A stretch of DNA of 64,000 nucleotides from Sphaerisporangium rubeum (GTDB lineage: Bacteria > Actinomycetota > Actinomycetes > Streptosporangiales > Streptosporangiaceae), in assembly GCF_014207705.1 (NCBI RefSeq), contig NZ_JACHIU010000001.1:7184501-7248500 (forward strand). The letters are read 5' to 3'. The position numbers and the translations under genes were made by a program. Each line of letters starts with the position of its first letter. Position 1 is the stretch's first letter. Positions 36,472 through 45,004 of this stretch are shown here, piece by piece. Under the pieces are notes generated by a model. It ran no database searches and was not told the DNA's origin. It was given only the letters and a program-made list of their open reading frames with translations.

Positions 36472-37081
36472 CTTCCATCCTCTTGTCAAACCTCACCTAT
36501 GACGGCGCGGCCAATGGGGAAGCAGAGACTTTTTTTACGGTCACCTGCCCGAAATCGGGCACAACAGTCCCGTTTCCCCATGCGGCGAAGATCGATGGAC
36601 CGACCGGCGCAGGGCATCGAGAGCGTCCGGGCCCCGCGAAACGGCATGACGGACACACCGTCCGGCCGACGGGAGGAATGGGTGCGCGCAGCCGAGAACC
36701 GGCGAAGCCGTCGCGCGCTCGACAAGGTCGACGCCCGTGCCAATGGCGGTGCCACCTCCGTTTGAGGGAGCTCCGCGGACACAGGGCGGAATGATCTGCG
36801 GCAAAGCGTAGTGCGGTGCGACGATTAAGGCCAAGTGGTTCATCCCGCCGAGCCCCAGGAAATCGCCGCACTAGGGCTCCGGCCTGCGCCGCAGGACCGG
36901 TCGCACCCTCACCGGGACGCCATACCCCTATGCCTTCCCCCGGGTACCCCACCGGCGCGCGCACCGAATCGGCTGTGCGGCCCGCGAACCGGGTCGGGGA
37001 TCGATAGCGTTGCGTCGTCGTCCCGGTACCTTCGCCTGGCGACGCCTGTTCCCTCGGCTTCCGGTCCCATGCGGGAGAGCT
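36472..37081. other. 610-nt intergenic region without a convincing gene
   Basis: This lies between the ANTAR regulator and the YbdK-type gene. Short open frames on both strands lack family resemblance and typical third-position bias. A T7 run (within 36531-36538) is unusual for this genome. GGGAGAGC at about 37071-37079 is the ribosome site of the next gene. It may hold two promoters and an RNA leader, but I see no clear structure. Confidence 0.4.
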
Positions 37082-38224
37082 ATGACGGCCACCATCGAGT
37101 CCCCGGTTCCCATGCCCTTCGCACCCCTGTGCCCGCTCGTCGGGGTGGAGGAGGAGTACCTCATCGTCGATCCGGCGACCAGGGCGGTCGTGCCGCGCGC
37201 CGCCGAGTTGTTCGAACGGGCCTCGGCCGAGCTCGGTGAGCTCGTGTGCACCGAGATCACCCGCTACCAGCTGGAGGCCAAGACACCGCCGTGCAGCGCC
37301 GCCGCCGAGCTGGAGGGCCACCTGCGCCGCCTGCGCGCCACCGTCGCGGCCGCGGCGCGTGGGCTCGGGCTGGCCGTGGTGGCCTCGGGCACCCCGGTCC
37401 TCGGCGACGTCGTGCCGCCGTTGATCACCGAGCATCCCCGGTACGGCGTCGGCATCGCCACCTACCGCGCGCTGCACGACGAGCAGACCATCTGCGCGGG
37501 CCACGTGCACGTCCATCTGCCCGACCGCGAGCGCGCCGTGCTGGTGAGCAACCACCTGCGGCCGTGGCTGCCGGTCCTCATCTCGATGTTCGCCAACTCG
37601 CCGTTCTGGGCCGGCCGTGACACGGGGTACGCGAGCTGGCGCGCGCTGACGTGGTCCAAGTGGCCGGTGGCCGGGCCTCCGCCGTACTTCCGCTCACTGG
37701 CGCACTTCGACGAGACGGTGGCCGCGCTGACCGCGTCAGGCGCGCTGGTGGACCCCGGCACGATCTTCTGGGACGTGCGGCCGTCGTCGCGGCTGCCGAC
37801 GCTGGAGGTCCGGGTCACCGACGTTCCCTCGACCGCCGAGGAGTCGGCGCTGCTGGCCGCCATGGTGCGCGGGCTGGTCGTGACGTTCCTCGCCAAGGTC
37901 GAGGCCGGCGACCCCGGCCCCATGGTGCCTGGCGAGATGCTGCGTGTGGCGTACTGGCGGGCCGCGCGCGACGGCCTCGACGGGTACGGCTTCGACCCGG
38001 TGTCCGGCACGCTGCAGCCGGCCGCCGAGCTCGTGGCGTCCCTGCTCGACGTCATCGGCCCGGCGCTTGAGGAGGCCGGCGATCTGGAGATGGTGGGGGA
38101 ACGGCTGGCCCACCTGCTTCGGTACGGCACCGGGGCCGCGCGCCAGCGGGCCGCCTACGAGAGGAACGGCCGGTTCACCGACGTCGTCGATCTGCTCACC
38201 GAGCAGCTCATCGACGAGCCGTAG
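37082..38224 (+). CDS. YbdK/EgtA-like carboxylate-amine ligase (GCS2 family)
   Basis: A 380-residue member of the GCS2 glutamate-cysteine ligase family, YbdK branch: an ATP-dependent enzyme joining a carboxylate to an amine. Signatures are VGVEEEYLIVDPATRAVVP (about residues 20-38), TRYQLEAKTPP, CAGHVHVHLPD (about 139-149) and TLEVRVTDVPST. In actinomycetes a related protein starts ergothioneine synthesis, but no egt genes are nearby, so the substrate is open. The ATG follows GGGAGAGC. Confidence 0.85.
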   Translation: MTATIESPVPMPFAPLCPLVGVEEEYLIVDPATRAVVPRAAELFERASAELGELVCTEITRYQLEAKTPPCSAAAELEGHLRRLRATVAAAARGLGLAVVASGTPVLGDVVPPLITEHPRYGVGIATYRALHDEQTICAGHVHVHLPDRERAVLVSNHLRPWLPVLISMFANSPFWAGRDTGYASWRALTWSKWPVAGPPPYFRSLAHFDETVAALTASGALVDPGTIFWDVRPSSRLPTLEVRVTDVPSTAEESALLAAMVRGLVVTFLAKVEAGDPGPMVPGEMLRVAYWRAARDGLDGYGFDPVSGTLQPAAELVASLLDVIGPALEEAGDLEMVGERLAHLLRYGTGAARQRAAYERNGRFTDVVDLLTEQLIDEP

Positions 38225-38232
38225 TTCCCGGC

Positions 38233-38260
38233 GCGGGGGCGGACCGGCGTCCGCCCCCGC
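38233..38260. terminator. Bidirectional terminator hairpin
   Basis: A perfect 12-bp stem GCGGGGGCGGAC/GTCCGCCCCCGC with a 4-nt loop, between the convergent YbdK-type and flavin monooxygenase genes. Confidence 0.75.
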
Positions 38261-38266
38261 GGGGGT

Positions 38267-39823
38267 TCACCTGGCGAGCCTCGTGGACAGGAACCGCGCC
38301 AGCGGCCGTACGTGCCGTTCCTGGTCGAGCCACTGCGCCTGGAGGTCCTCCAGCAGGTGCCGTTCCGCGACCAGCTCGCGGCCGTTCCAGTGCCGGATCA
38401 CCGGATGCAGGAAGGCCGACTCCTCGGCGCGGTCAGGCGTCGGGTGCCGCTGGATGGCGAACACGTTCTCCTGGTCACGCGGACCCCAGCGCAGGGTGAC
38501 GGTGAAGTAGGACGGCTCGTCGCCGAAGCGCTCGACCGCGTGGTCCTCAGGCAGCTCGGCGAAGTGCCGGACGTGGCCGTTCCGCTCGTCCACCACGTAG
38601 ACGTCGCAGAGGTACTCGAACTGGGTCCACAGCGCGGAGCTGTAGTTGACCCGTTCCAGCATGGTGGCGGTGAGCTGGTCGGCGTCCAGAGGCAGCGCCT
38701 GGTGGGTGAGCGGCACCCCTTCGTACCGCTCGGCGAGCAGCGCGGCGAGGACGCGCAGGTTGTAACGGAAGCCGTCGATGAAGGCCGACGACGCGTGCTT
38801 GAAGTCGCGGGCCTGCATGAGCGTGCCGGCGAAATACAAGCCGTCCACGTTGGCGGACCGGAAGTCGGTGCCGATGGCCGGCATCCGGCCGCCGTGCGCG
38901 AGCTCGGGACGGCAGGAGTCACCGAAGACGCCGGTGTCCATGACGAACCCGGTGCAGCGCAGCACCGTGTCGTACTCCAGTGTCGCCTTCTCCCCCTCGG
39001 CGAGGGTGTAGGAGATGTCGACCTTGTACCGGTCGCCTTCGCGCCTGATGCGGTCGATGGTGCATTCGAGGACGCCGTCGAGGGTCTTGAACCAGTAGGC
39101 GTCGAGGAACGCGCCGTACTGGCCGCGCACGTGCCCGGGGTGCTTGGTGTGCCAGGAGAACCGCACGGGGCTCGGGCTGGCCAGGTGGATGATCGCGGCG
39201 TGGCCGATGAGGGCCTGGGCCGTCTCGAACGCCGAATTGCCCTTCCCGATGACGAGGACCCGGCGGCCGGTGTGGTCCTGCCCCGACGTGCTCATGTCCT
39301 CGTAGCCGGTGGCCAGCGCGATGCCGGGGATGTCGGGGATGTACGGCCCACCCCAGCCGGTCGCGACGATCACGCACTCGGCACGGAAGGTCTCGTCGCC
39401 GGCGCGCACGGTGAACAGTCCGTCCGCGTCCTTGTCGATGTGGTCCACCGGGGTCGAGAACCGCACGTTCAGGTCGTGCCGCCGCTGGAAGTCGCCGAGG
39501 TAGCGCACCATCTCGTCGGCGTGCGGGTAGTACTCGTGGGTGTACTTGGCGAACTGCAGCGACGGGTCGTCGTTGAGCAGGGAGTTCCAGTCCCAGCGCA
39601 GCGCGATCTCGGGGTCCTTCTCGGTGATGTGGACCTTGTTGATGGAGATCAGCTTGCGGTGGCGGGGGTAGGCGCGGAAGAAGGCGCCGGGTGCGGCGTC
39701 CCGTTCCAGGACGATGTAGTCGGCGCCTGCCCGGCTCAGGTAGTACGCCAGCTGCAGGCCCCCCGGCCCGGCGCCGACGATCAGATAACGGTGGGTGGTC
39801 TCGACACGTGCCGGATCGCTCAT
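38267..39823 (-). CDS. FAD- and NAD(P)H-binding monooxygenase (FMO/FOXRED2-like)
   Basis: A 518-residue class B type flavoprotein. The FAD Rossmann motif is LIVGAGPGGLQLAYYL (about residues 14-29), the central NAD(P)H site is RVLVIGKGNSAFETAQALIG (about 190-209), and an ATGWGG segment joins them. A long C-terminal extension of about 150 residues has no recognised domain. It probably hydroxylates or oxidises a small molecule. The ATG overlaps the upstream AhpD-type gene by 4 nt (ATGA), so the two form an operon. A lysine/ornithine N-hydroxylase is less likely because the characteristic fold order differs. Confidence 0.8.
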   Translation of the reverse strand: MSDPARVETTHRYLIVGAGPGGLQLAYYLSRAGADYIVLERDAAPGAFFRAYPRHRKLISINKVHITEKDPEIALRWDWNSLLNDDPSLQFAKYTHEYYPHADEMVRYLGDFQRRHDLNVRFSTPVDHIDKDADGLFTVRAGDETFRAECVIVATGWGGPYIPDIPGIALATGYEDMSTSGQDHTGRRVLVIGKGNSAFETAQALIGHAAIIHLASPSPVRFSWHTKHPGHVRGQYGAFLDAYWFKTLDGVLECTIDRIRREGDRYKVDISYTLAEGEKATLEYDTVLRCTGFVMDTGVFGDSCRPELAHGGRMPAIGTDFRSANVDGLYFAGTLMQARDFKHASSAFIDGFRYNLRVLAALLAERYEGVPLTHQALPLDADQLTATMLERVNYSSALWTQFEYLCDVYVVDERNGHVRHFAELPEDHAVERFGDEPSYFTVTLRWGPRDQENVFAIQRHPTPDRAEESAFLHPVIRHWNGRELVAERHLLEDLQAQWLDQERHVRPLARFLSTRLAR

Positions 39824-40386
39824 CGGCCGTGCGGCTCCGGCTCGTCGTCCAGCGAGCTTCCGTAGCCGCGGTCGACGATCCTCGCGGCGGTCGCCTCGTA
39901 AGCGGCGGGGTCCTCGGGGGCCCAGGTGCCGAGGCCGTCGACGTACCGGTTGAACATGCAGAACGCGGCGGCGATGAGCACGGTGTCGTGGATCTCCACG
40001 TCGGTGGCCCCCTCGGCGCGCGCGGCGCCGATCTCGCTCTCGGTGACCTTGAGCCCGCCTTGCTGCACGGCCGCGGCGATGGCGAGCAGCGCGCGCATCT
40101 TCGGCGTGATGTCTGCGGTGTCCGGATCGAGCCGCACGGCGTTCACCAGAGGCATGCCGGCGGGGAGCTGCGCGGCGGCGAACGCCGCGTGGGAGGATGC
40201 GCAGAAGTTGCAGTCGTTGAGCGACGACACGTAGGTCGCGATGAGCTCGCGCTCCCCACGGGTCAGGGTGTTGTCACTGCGCAGCAACACTTCGGCGAGC
40301 GCGTTCAACGGGACGGCGGTTTCCGGTCGGTAGCGCATCAGCCCGACGATTCCGGGCTCATCAGTGGGCAAGGTGATATGGGCCAT
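39820..40386 (-). CDS. AhpD-like carboxymuconolactone-decarboxylase-family protein (copy 1)
   Basis: A 188-residue helical protein with the redox motif CNFCASSHAAFA (about residues 72-83), which in AhpD-type proteins reduces peroxides or adducts through the CxxC pair. It has the C-terminal family tail VEIHDTVLIAAAFCMFNRYV. ATG 40386 follows GGGAG; a longer frame to 40443 is not supported. It is operonic with the flavin monooxygenase. A close paralogue lies at 41373-42032, sharing among others NRYVDGL and ELIATYVSSLN. Confidence 0.82.
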   Translation of the reverse strand: MAHITLPTDEPGIVGLMRYRPETAVPLNALAEVLLRSDNTLTRGERELIATYVSSLNDCNFCASSHAAFAAAQLPAGMPLVNAVRLDPDTADITPKMRALLAIAAAVQQGGLKVTESEIGAARAEGATDVEIHDTVLIAAAFCMFNRYVDGLGTWAPEDPAAYEATAARIVDRGYGSSLDDEPEPHGR

Positions 40387-40744
40387 GGGAACTCCCTGTG
40401 CGACGTCTACGGGGATGATCGACGCCGGTGCGCGCAGTGTCAACGGGTGACGAGGGCACCCCTATTTCCGGCCTTTAGGACGAAGGAGACAAACGACCCT
40501 TTCAGCACCGTAAGTGCACCCGAATCCCAGAGCAGGTCGCGTCGTCCTTATTTCGGCTTGCCCATTACCGGTGAATCATGCCCTCCGGACTACCCGGAAG
40601 CATCCCCACAGCGCGGCCTTATGGCTGTCCCGCATAGTGAGATCACCACGAAGTAAGTATTGCCTCCCCGTCTTGTCGGCCCGTCCGTCGTGGCGTAGCG
40701 TCACGGCGTCGCCAGAAAAGACCGACACTTAAGGAGGCTGATTC
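40387..40744. other. Divergent intergenic region, 358 nt
   Basis: This lies between the AhpD-type gene (minus) and the SnoaL-like gene (plus). It contains no credible gene; it is AT-richer than the coding DNA around it and should hold both promoters. AAGGAGG at about 40732-40738 is the ribosome site for the SnoaL-like gene. Confidence 0.4.
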
Positions 40745-41140
40745 ATGTCCGAACACCCGAACGCCATAATCGCTCGGGAAAGTTATGACGCCATCGCGAA
40801 GGGTGATTTCGAACACCTTGGCGGCGACCTGCTCGCCGACGATGTCGTCTTCCATGTCCCCGGTCGCGGGCCGCTGGCCGGCGATTACCACGGCAAAGAG
40901 GAGGTTCTGCGTTACCTCAACCAGCTCACCGCGATGACGCAGAGCACGCTTCGGTTCGAGCCGGAGACCTTCCTCGCCAGTGACGACCGCGCCGCTGTGA
41001 TCCTCCGGGCCCAGGGGGAGCGCGGAGGTCAGGAGATGAACGACCACGGCGTGCACGTGTTCCGCATCGACAACGGCAAGATCAGCGAGCGCTGGAGCTT
41101 CCCGCACGACACCTACGCGGTCGACGCGTTCTTCGCCTGA
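40745..41140 (+). CDS. SnoaL/NTF2-like protein
   Basis: A 131-residue cone-shaped alpha+beta barrel protein of the SnoaL-like group. It shows AIIARESYDAIAKGDFEHL, DDVVFHVPGRGPLAGDYHG, and the C-terminal HVFRIDNGKISERWSFPHD. Relatives are small cyclases, isomerases and hydrolases, as well as binding proteins. The ATG has a near-perfect AAGGAGG ribosome site. It is flanked by the two AhpD paralogues on the opposite strand and may share a pathway with the flavin monooxygenase. Confidence 0.8.
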   Translation: MSEHPNAIIARESYDAIAKGDFEHLGGDLLADDVVFHVPGRGPLAGDYHGKEEVLRYLNQLTAMTQSTLRFEPETFLASDDRAAVILRAQGERGGQEMNDHGVHVFRIDNGKISERWSFPHDTYAVDAFFA

Positions 41141-41372
41141 CCGTCCCCCAGGTGGCCGCGTAGCTCTTGACGTCTTTTCGAATCACTCGAGTTCCAAGAC
41201 CCCGACCAGCACCCTCGGGTGCTCGCGCCACCAGGACATCCGGACCGGACACGGCGGCCGGCCGCCGCACCCCACCCTTCCCCCCGGCGTCACGTGATCA
41301 ATCGTGCGCGCCGGAAACGGGGTGACGACGGCCGCGGTGCCGATGACCCTGGTGGCGCGGCACCGCCACCCC

Positions 41373-42032
41373 CTATCCGCTCACCTTCTCCAGGGAATCG
41401 GCCAGCACCGCGACGTAGCCCTCGGTGCGCGCGGCCCGATCGGCGTACACGGCGGGGTCGTCGGGGGCGAAGGTCGCCAGTCCGTCGACATAGCGGTTGA
41501 ACATGCAGAACGCGGCGGCGATGAGCACGGTGTCGTGGATCTCCACGTCGGTCGCGTCCGCGGCGCGCGCGGCGGCCACCTGCTCGGCGGTGACACTGCG
41601 TCCGCCGCGCTGCACCGAGCCGGCGATGCGCAGCAAGGCCCGCATCTTGTCCGTCACGGGAGCGGTGTCGAGGTCGTCGCAGACCTGACGCACCAGGGTC
41701 ATGCCCTCCTCCAGCCGGACCGCGGCGAAGGCGGCGTGGGTGCGGAAGCAGAACCGGCACTGGTTCAGCGACGACACATAGGTCGCGATCAGCTCACGCT
41801 CGGCCCTCGTCAGTGTGTTGTCACCGCACAGCAGCACGTCACAGAGCTGATTCATCGGAAGCGCCGTCTCCGGCCGGAACCGGAACAGGCCCCGGATCCC
41901 CGGCTCGTCGGTGCCGAGAGCGATGTGCGGGCCCGAGTCCCCGGTGTCGCAGAGCAGCCAGGCGTCGTCCGGTCCGAGCGGCACCTCCACGGCTGTGGTC
42001 GACTTCGGCAGCGCGGCGATTCCGTTCACCAT
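41373..42032 (-). CDS. AhpD-like carboxymuconolactone-decarboxylase-family protein (copy 2)
   Basis: A 219-residue paralogue of the AhpD-like protein at 39820-40386. It keeps the CRFCFRTHAAFA redox motif (about residues 92-103) and the VEIHDTVLIAAAFCMFNRYV tail, but has a longer N-terminus (about 35 residues, PKSTTAVEVPLGPDDAWLLC). The ATG follows a GAGG. It stands alone on its strand and converges with the SnoaL-like gene. The pair probably arose by duplication. The role is unknown, with peroxide reduction the default family function. Confidence 0.8.
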   Translation of the reverse strand: MVNGIAALPKSTTAVEVPLGPDDAWLLCDTGDSGPHIALGTDEPGIRGLFRFRPETALPMNQLCDVLLCGDNTLTRAERELIATYVSSLNQCRFCFRTHAAFAAVRLEEGMTLVRQVCDDLDTAPVTDKMRALLRIAGSVQRGGRSVTAEQVAAARAADATDVEIHDTVLIAAAFCMFNRYVDGLATFAPDDPAVYADRAARTEGYVAVLADSLEKVSG

Positions 42033-42401
42033 TTACGGCCTCTTTCTCAAATGAATTCCGTACTCGCACCTCCTCGATTCTGCGTATGACGTCCACGCCA
42101 GGACAGTCCGGAATCCATTCAGCAAGTTGCCTGCCGCCGACCGGTTCCTGCCACGCATTTGCTTGACAAACGCACGGCAGGCGAACTCACGGAAATAATG
42201 CCACTCTTCCCGCCAGGCCTTTCACGCACGATATCGCACGGACCTCGCGGCATGTCTTGCTTTCTCGCACGAATTCCGTTCCACGGCGCCGAGCCGGAAA
42301 CGAAACGTCGTCACAGGCCTCCGCGCCCGGACCTCCCGGCCCCGACCGGAGCACTTCTCGCGGGGAGCGTCCGGGCGCGGCGCCTGCCTGGAGCGGCCCG
42401 G
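42033..42401. other. 369-nt non-coding region
   Basis: No convincing gene on either strand. The part from 42033 to about 42300 has lower GC than the neighbours. It presumably holds the promoter of the AhpD copy 2 gene, and the far side receives the end of the small secreted-protein gene. Confidence 0.35.
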
Positions 42402-42782
42402 TCAGGCCACGGCCTCCAGGCCGTTGACCGATGCCCGGGCCGGGGTGTTCTCGACGTCGTCGGTCACGACCCCGGCGTCTCCGCCGCCGAGGAGCCCGAG
42501 ACCGAGCCCGGTGCCGACACCGAGGTCCGTGCCGAAGCCGATGCCGTCCTCACCCACGTCGTCGGCACGGTCCACGTCGTCGGTGTCCGCCAGCAGAACC
42601 CCCGTGGGGAGGCCGCCGTCACCGTCACCGTCATAGGCGTCGCCGCCGCCCCATCCCCCCCATCCCCCCATGACGGCCGAGGCCCCCGCGCTCGGCGCGC
42701 CGGCAACGCTGAGCCCGGCCAGTCCTCCGGTCATGGCCGCCACGACGGCCAGCAGCGCGGCGTGTTTCTTGACGTCTGACAT
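42402..42782 (-). CDS. Small Gly/Asp-rich secreted protein
   Basis: A 126-residue protein. It has an N-terminal signal peptide (about 1-35, MSDVKKHAALLAVVAAMTGG, likely cleavage after AGASA) followed by a low-complexity mature part rich in Gly, Asp and Val (MGGWGGWGGGDAYDGDGDGG, then GFGTDLGVGTGLGLGLLGGG). The many Asp-Gly pairs could bind calcium weakly; this is inference. It has no Cys. ATG 42782 follows AAAGGGGGAACC. I do not recognise the family; it is not a chaplin. Confidence 0.62.
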   Translation of the reverse strand: MSDVKKHAALLAVVAAMTGGLAGLSVAGAPSAGASAVMGGWGGWGGGDAYDGDGDGGLPTGVLLADTDDVDRADDVGEDGIGFGTDLGVGTGLGLGLLGGGDAGVVTDDVENTPARASVNGLEAVA

Positions 42783-43195
42783 GGTTCCCCCTTTGACACG
42801 ACAGAGCCGGCACACGCACGACCCGTTCCGGCTCGGCGTTGATCCGCTTCCACCCGCCTTACTATCCGGGCATCTCATCGGACAAACAGGCATTGCACGA
42901 TCTTGATAGCTATTTAATGGCCTCTCACATGCTTAAATATGAAATCCTCCACAATTAGGACTTATAGGAATCAGAATGATGAACCCCCTGGCTGTGCTCC
43001 GGTTGACTTTGGTCTGGCGTCCACGCCGTCAGTGCCGTCAATGCCCTTAATGCCGCCAATGCCGCCAATGAAGTGATGCGACTCGGCGAACTCGCCACCC
43101 TGGTCGAGGTGTCCACCGTGCGGCGCCTCGGCCCGCCACCCGAGCCTTCGCGGCGCACCGACGCCTCCGCGCGCCGCTGTGGGATACTCGCGCAC
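42783..43195. other. 413-nt divergent intergenic region with an AT-rich core
   Basis: Bases about 42896-42990 are strikingly AT-rich for this genome and probably hold the promoter for the secreted-protein gene. Bases 43022-43072 contain short imperfect repeats of TGCCGTCAATGCC/TGCCGCCAATG. A possible upstream ATG at 43073 opens the phosphotransferase frame but lacks a ribosome site. Confidence 0.4.
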
Positions 43196-44017
43196 ATGAC
43201 CCCGCCGCCGATCCCTCCCGGCGAGGAGCCGCTGATCGGTGACGGTGTGACACCCGGCATCGTGCGTGTCGGCGACACCGTGCGGCGTCCGGCGCGGCCG
43301 TTCACCGCGACGATCCACGCCTACCTCGCGCATCTGCGCGCGGCCGGCTTCCGCGACGCGCCGGAGCCGCTCGGCTACGACGACCAGGGCCGTGAGGTGC
43401 TCTCGTTCGTGCCGGGTGACGTGCCGCGCGAACCCCTGCCGGCGTGGACCGCCGGCGAAGAGGTGCTGGTCGCGCTGGCTCGGCTCATCCGGCGGCTCCA
43501 CGACGCGGCCGAGGGGTGGCAGCCGCCTCCTGACGCTGTCTGGGGTGGCGCACCTGGCGCGGCCGTCGCCGTTCCCTCCGGCGACAAGGCGCTGATCGTC
43601 GGCCACCGCGACTACTGTCCCGGCAACGTCGTCTTCCGGGACGGGCTCCCGGCGGCGCTCATCGACTTCGACCTCGCCAAGCCGACCACCCGGGTCACCG
43701 ACATCGCCAACGCTCTCTACTACTGGGCTCCCCTGACCGACCCGGTGGACCGGCGGCCCGCCTTCGCCACGCTGGACGTCCCCCGCCGCGTGGCCCTGTT
43801 CGCCGGCGCCTACGGCATGTCCACCCGGCAGCGGCAGGCCCTGATGCCTGCCGCCAAGGCCATGGTCGCCCGGTTCCACACCACCATGCGCGCCGCCGCG
43901 CGGACCGACCCGGTGCACGCGCGCTTCTGGGAGGAAGGCGCCAAGGACCTGCTGCCTCGCGCGCACGCCTGGATCAGGGACAGCGCCATCGAGATCACCA
44001 CGCGGCTGCTCGACTGA
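43196..44017 (+). CDS. Aminoglycoside-phosphotransferase-family (APH) kinase-like protein
   Basis: A 273-residue APH-fold kinase. The Brenner motif with catalytic Asp is VGHRDYCPGNVVF (about residues 137-149), and the metal-binding DFD is in AALIDFDLAKPT (about 156-167). The N-terminal lobe is short and the usual ATP-binding Lys is not obvious. It is more likely to phosphorylate a small metabolite than to confer aminoglycoside resistance, but that is a guess. ATG 43196 is preferred to 43073 because the extra 41 residues show no family match. Confidence 0.75.
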   Translation: MTPPPIPPGEEPLIGDGVTPGIVRVGDTVRRPARPFTATIHAYLAHLRAAGFRDAPEPLGYDDQGREVLSFVPGDVPREPLPAWTAGEEVLVALARLIRRLHDAAEGWQPPPDAVWGGAPGAAVAVPSGDKALIVGHRDYCPGNVVFRDGLPAALIDFDLAKPTTRVTDIANALYYWAPLTDPVDRRPAFATLDVPRRVALFAGAYGMSTRQRQALMPAAKAMVARFHTTMRAAARTDPVHARFWEEGAKDLLPRAHAWIRDSAIEITTRLLD

Positions 44018-44047
44018 GCCGTGCCTCACCTGCCGCGGACGCAGGCG

Positions 44048-44920
44048 TCAGAGGACCTTGAGGTCGAGCCGCGCCAGCCGTTCGGGGTCGGTGAGGACGT
44101 CGATGGCGACGACACGGCCACCGGTGACCGTGAAGCCCATGACGGACAGGGGACGTCCGTCCGACGCCACGACGACGCCGGCGGCGCCGTTGACCAGAGC
44201 CGGACGGGCCAGCGGGGACAGGCCGCCGAAGGTGATCGCCTGCGCGGCGACGGCGCCGGCGCCGGTGATCTCGACGGTGTGGCGCACGCGTGCCGTGCCG
44301 CCGTCGGAACGCAACACGACGTCGGGGTGGAGCACGGCGACCAGGGCCTCGAAGTCGCCGTCGCGCGCGGCGGCGAAGAAGGCGTTCACGACGTCGCGTT
44401 GCCGGCCGAGGTCGGGGTCGGGGACGGGGGAGCGGCCGCGTACGCGGCGGCGCGCGCGGCTCGCGAGCTGGCGCGCGGCGGCGGGGGTTCGTTCGATCAT
44501 GGGGCCGATCTCGTCGAACGGCACGGCGAACATGTCGTGCAGCACGAACGCGAGCCGCTCGGCCGGGGTCAGCGTCTCCAGCACGACCAGCAGCGCGAGA
44601 CCCACCGAGTCGGCGAGCACCGCCTCCTGCTCGGGCCCCTCGCCGCCGACGATCGGATCGGGGACACGCACACCGAGGGGGTCCTCCCGCCGGTGCTCGC
44701 GGGTGCGCAGCACGTTCAGGCACACGCGGGCCACCACGGTCGTGAGCCACGCGCCGAGGTTCTCCACGGCGGCGGTGTCCGCGCGGCTCACCCGCAGCCA
44801 GGCCTCCTGCACGGCGTCGTCGGCCTCGCTCAGCGAGCCGAGCATGCGGTAGGCCACCGCGCGCAGCCGTCCCCGATGTTCCTCGAAGTCCTCGGTCAGC
44901 CGATCGTCCACAGTCGTCAC
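44048..44920 (-). CDS. ECF41-like (SigJ-type) sigma factor with SnoaL-like C-terminal extension
   Basis: A 290-residue sigma factor. Region 2 lies at about 12-75 (RAVAYRMLGSLSEADDAVQE), region 4 at about 115-170 (ERLAFVLHDMFAVPFDEIGP, RTPAAARQLASRARRRV), and a SnoaL-like domain of about 115 residues follows. That extension controls activity in ECF41 proteins, which lack a classical anti-sigma factor. It carries RSDGGTARVR, a variant of the family's DGGGK motif. GTG 44920 follows GAGAGGGAAT. The divergent gene encodes an epimerase-like oxidoreductase, the partner type expected for ECF41. No antisigma gene is adjacent. Confidence 0.87.
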   Translation of the reverse strand: MTTVDDRLTEDFEEHRGRLRAVAYRMLGSLSEADDAVQEAWLRVSRADTAAVENLGAWLTTVVARVCLNVLRTREHRREDPLGVRVPDPIVGGEGPEQEAVLADSVGLALLVVLETLTPAERLAFVLHDMFAVPFDEIGPMIERTPAAARQLASRARRRVRGRSPVPDPDLGRQRDVVNAFFAAARDGDFEALVAVLHPDVVLRSDGGTARVRHTVEITGAGAVAAQAITFGGLSPLARPALVNGAAGVVVASDGRPLSVMGFTVTGGRVVAIDVLTDPERLARLDLKVL

Positions 44921-45004
44921 ATTCCCTCTCTGCGGGGTGTCACAGGAGTAGACCCACGGGAACCGGCCGATGTGACGACCGGCCCGGCCACGTTCGGAGG
45001 AACC

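Noticed and set aside
36483-36843. Small frames on both strands in the 36.5-36.8 kb gap
   Set aside because: They lack ribosome sites, conserved motifs and normal codon bias.
43022-43072. Short TGCCGTCAATGCC-type repeats as a possible CRISPR-like or iteron array
   Set aside because: The units are too short, irregular and lack spacers; they look like local microsatellite-type slippage.
43196-44017. Antibiotic resistance aminoglycoside phosphotransferase
   Set aside because: Only the general APH kinase motifs are present; nothing in the sequence or context points to aminoglycosides.
44938-44964. Full ECF41 promoter before the epimerase-like gene
   Set aside because: TGTCACA is present, but no CGTC is found at the expected distance, so only a partial match can be claimed.
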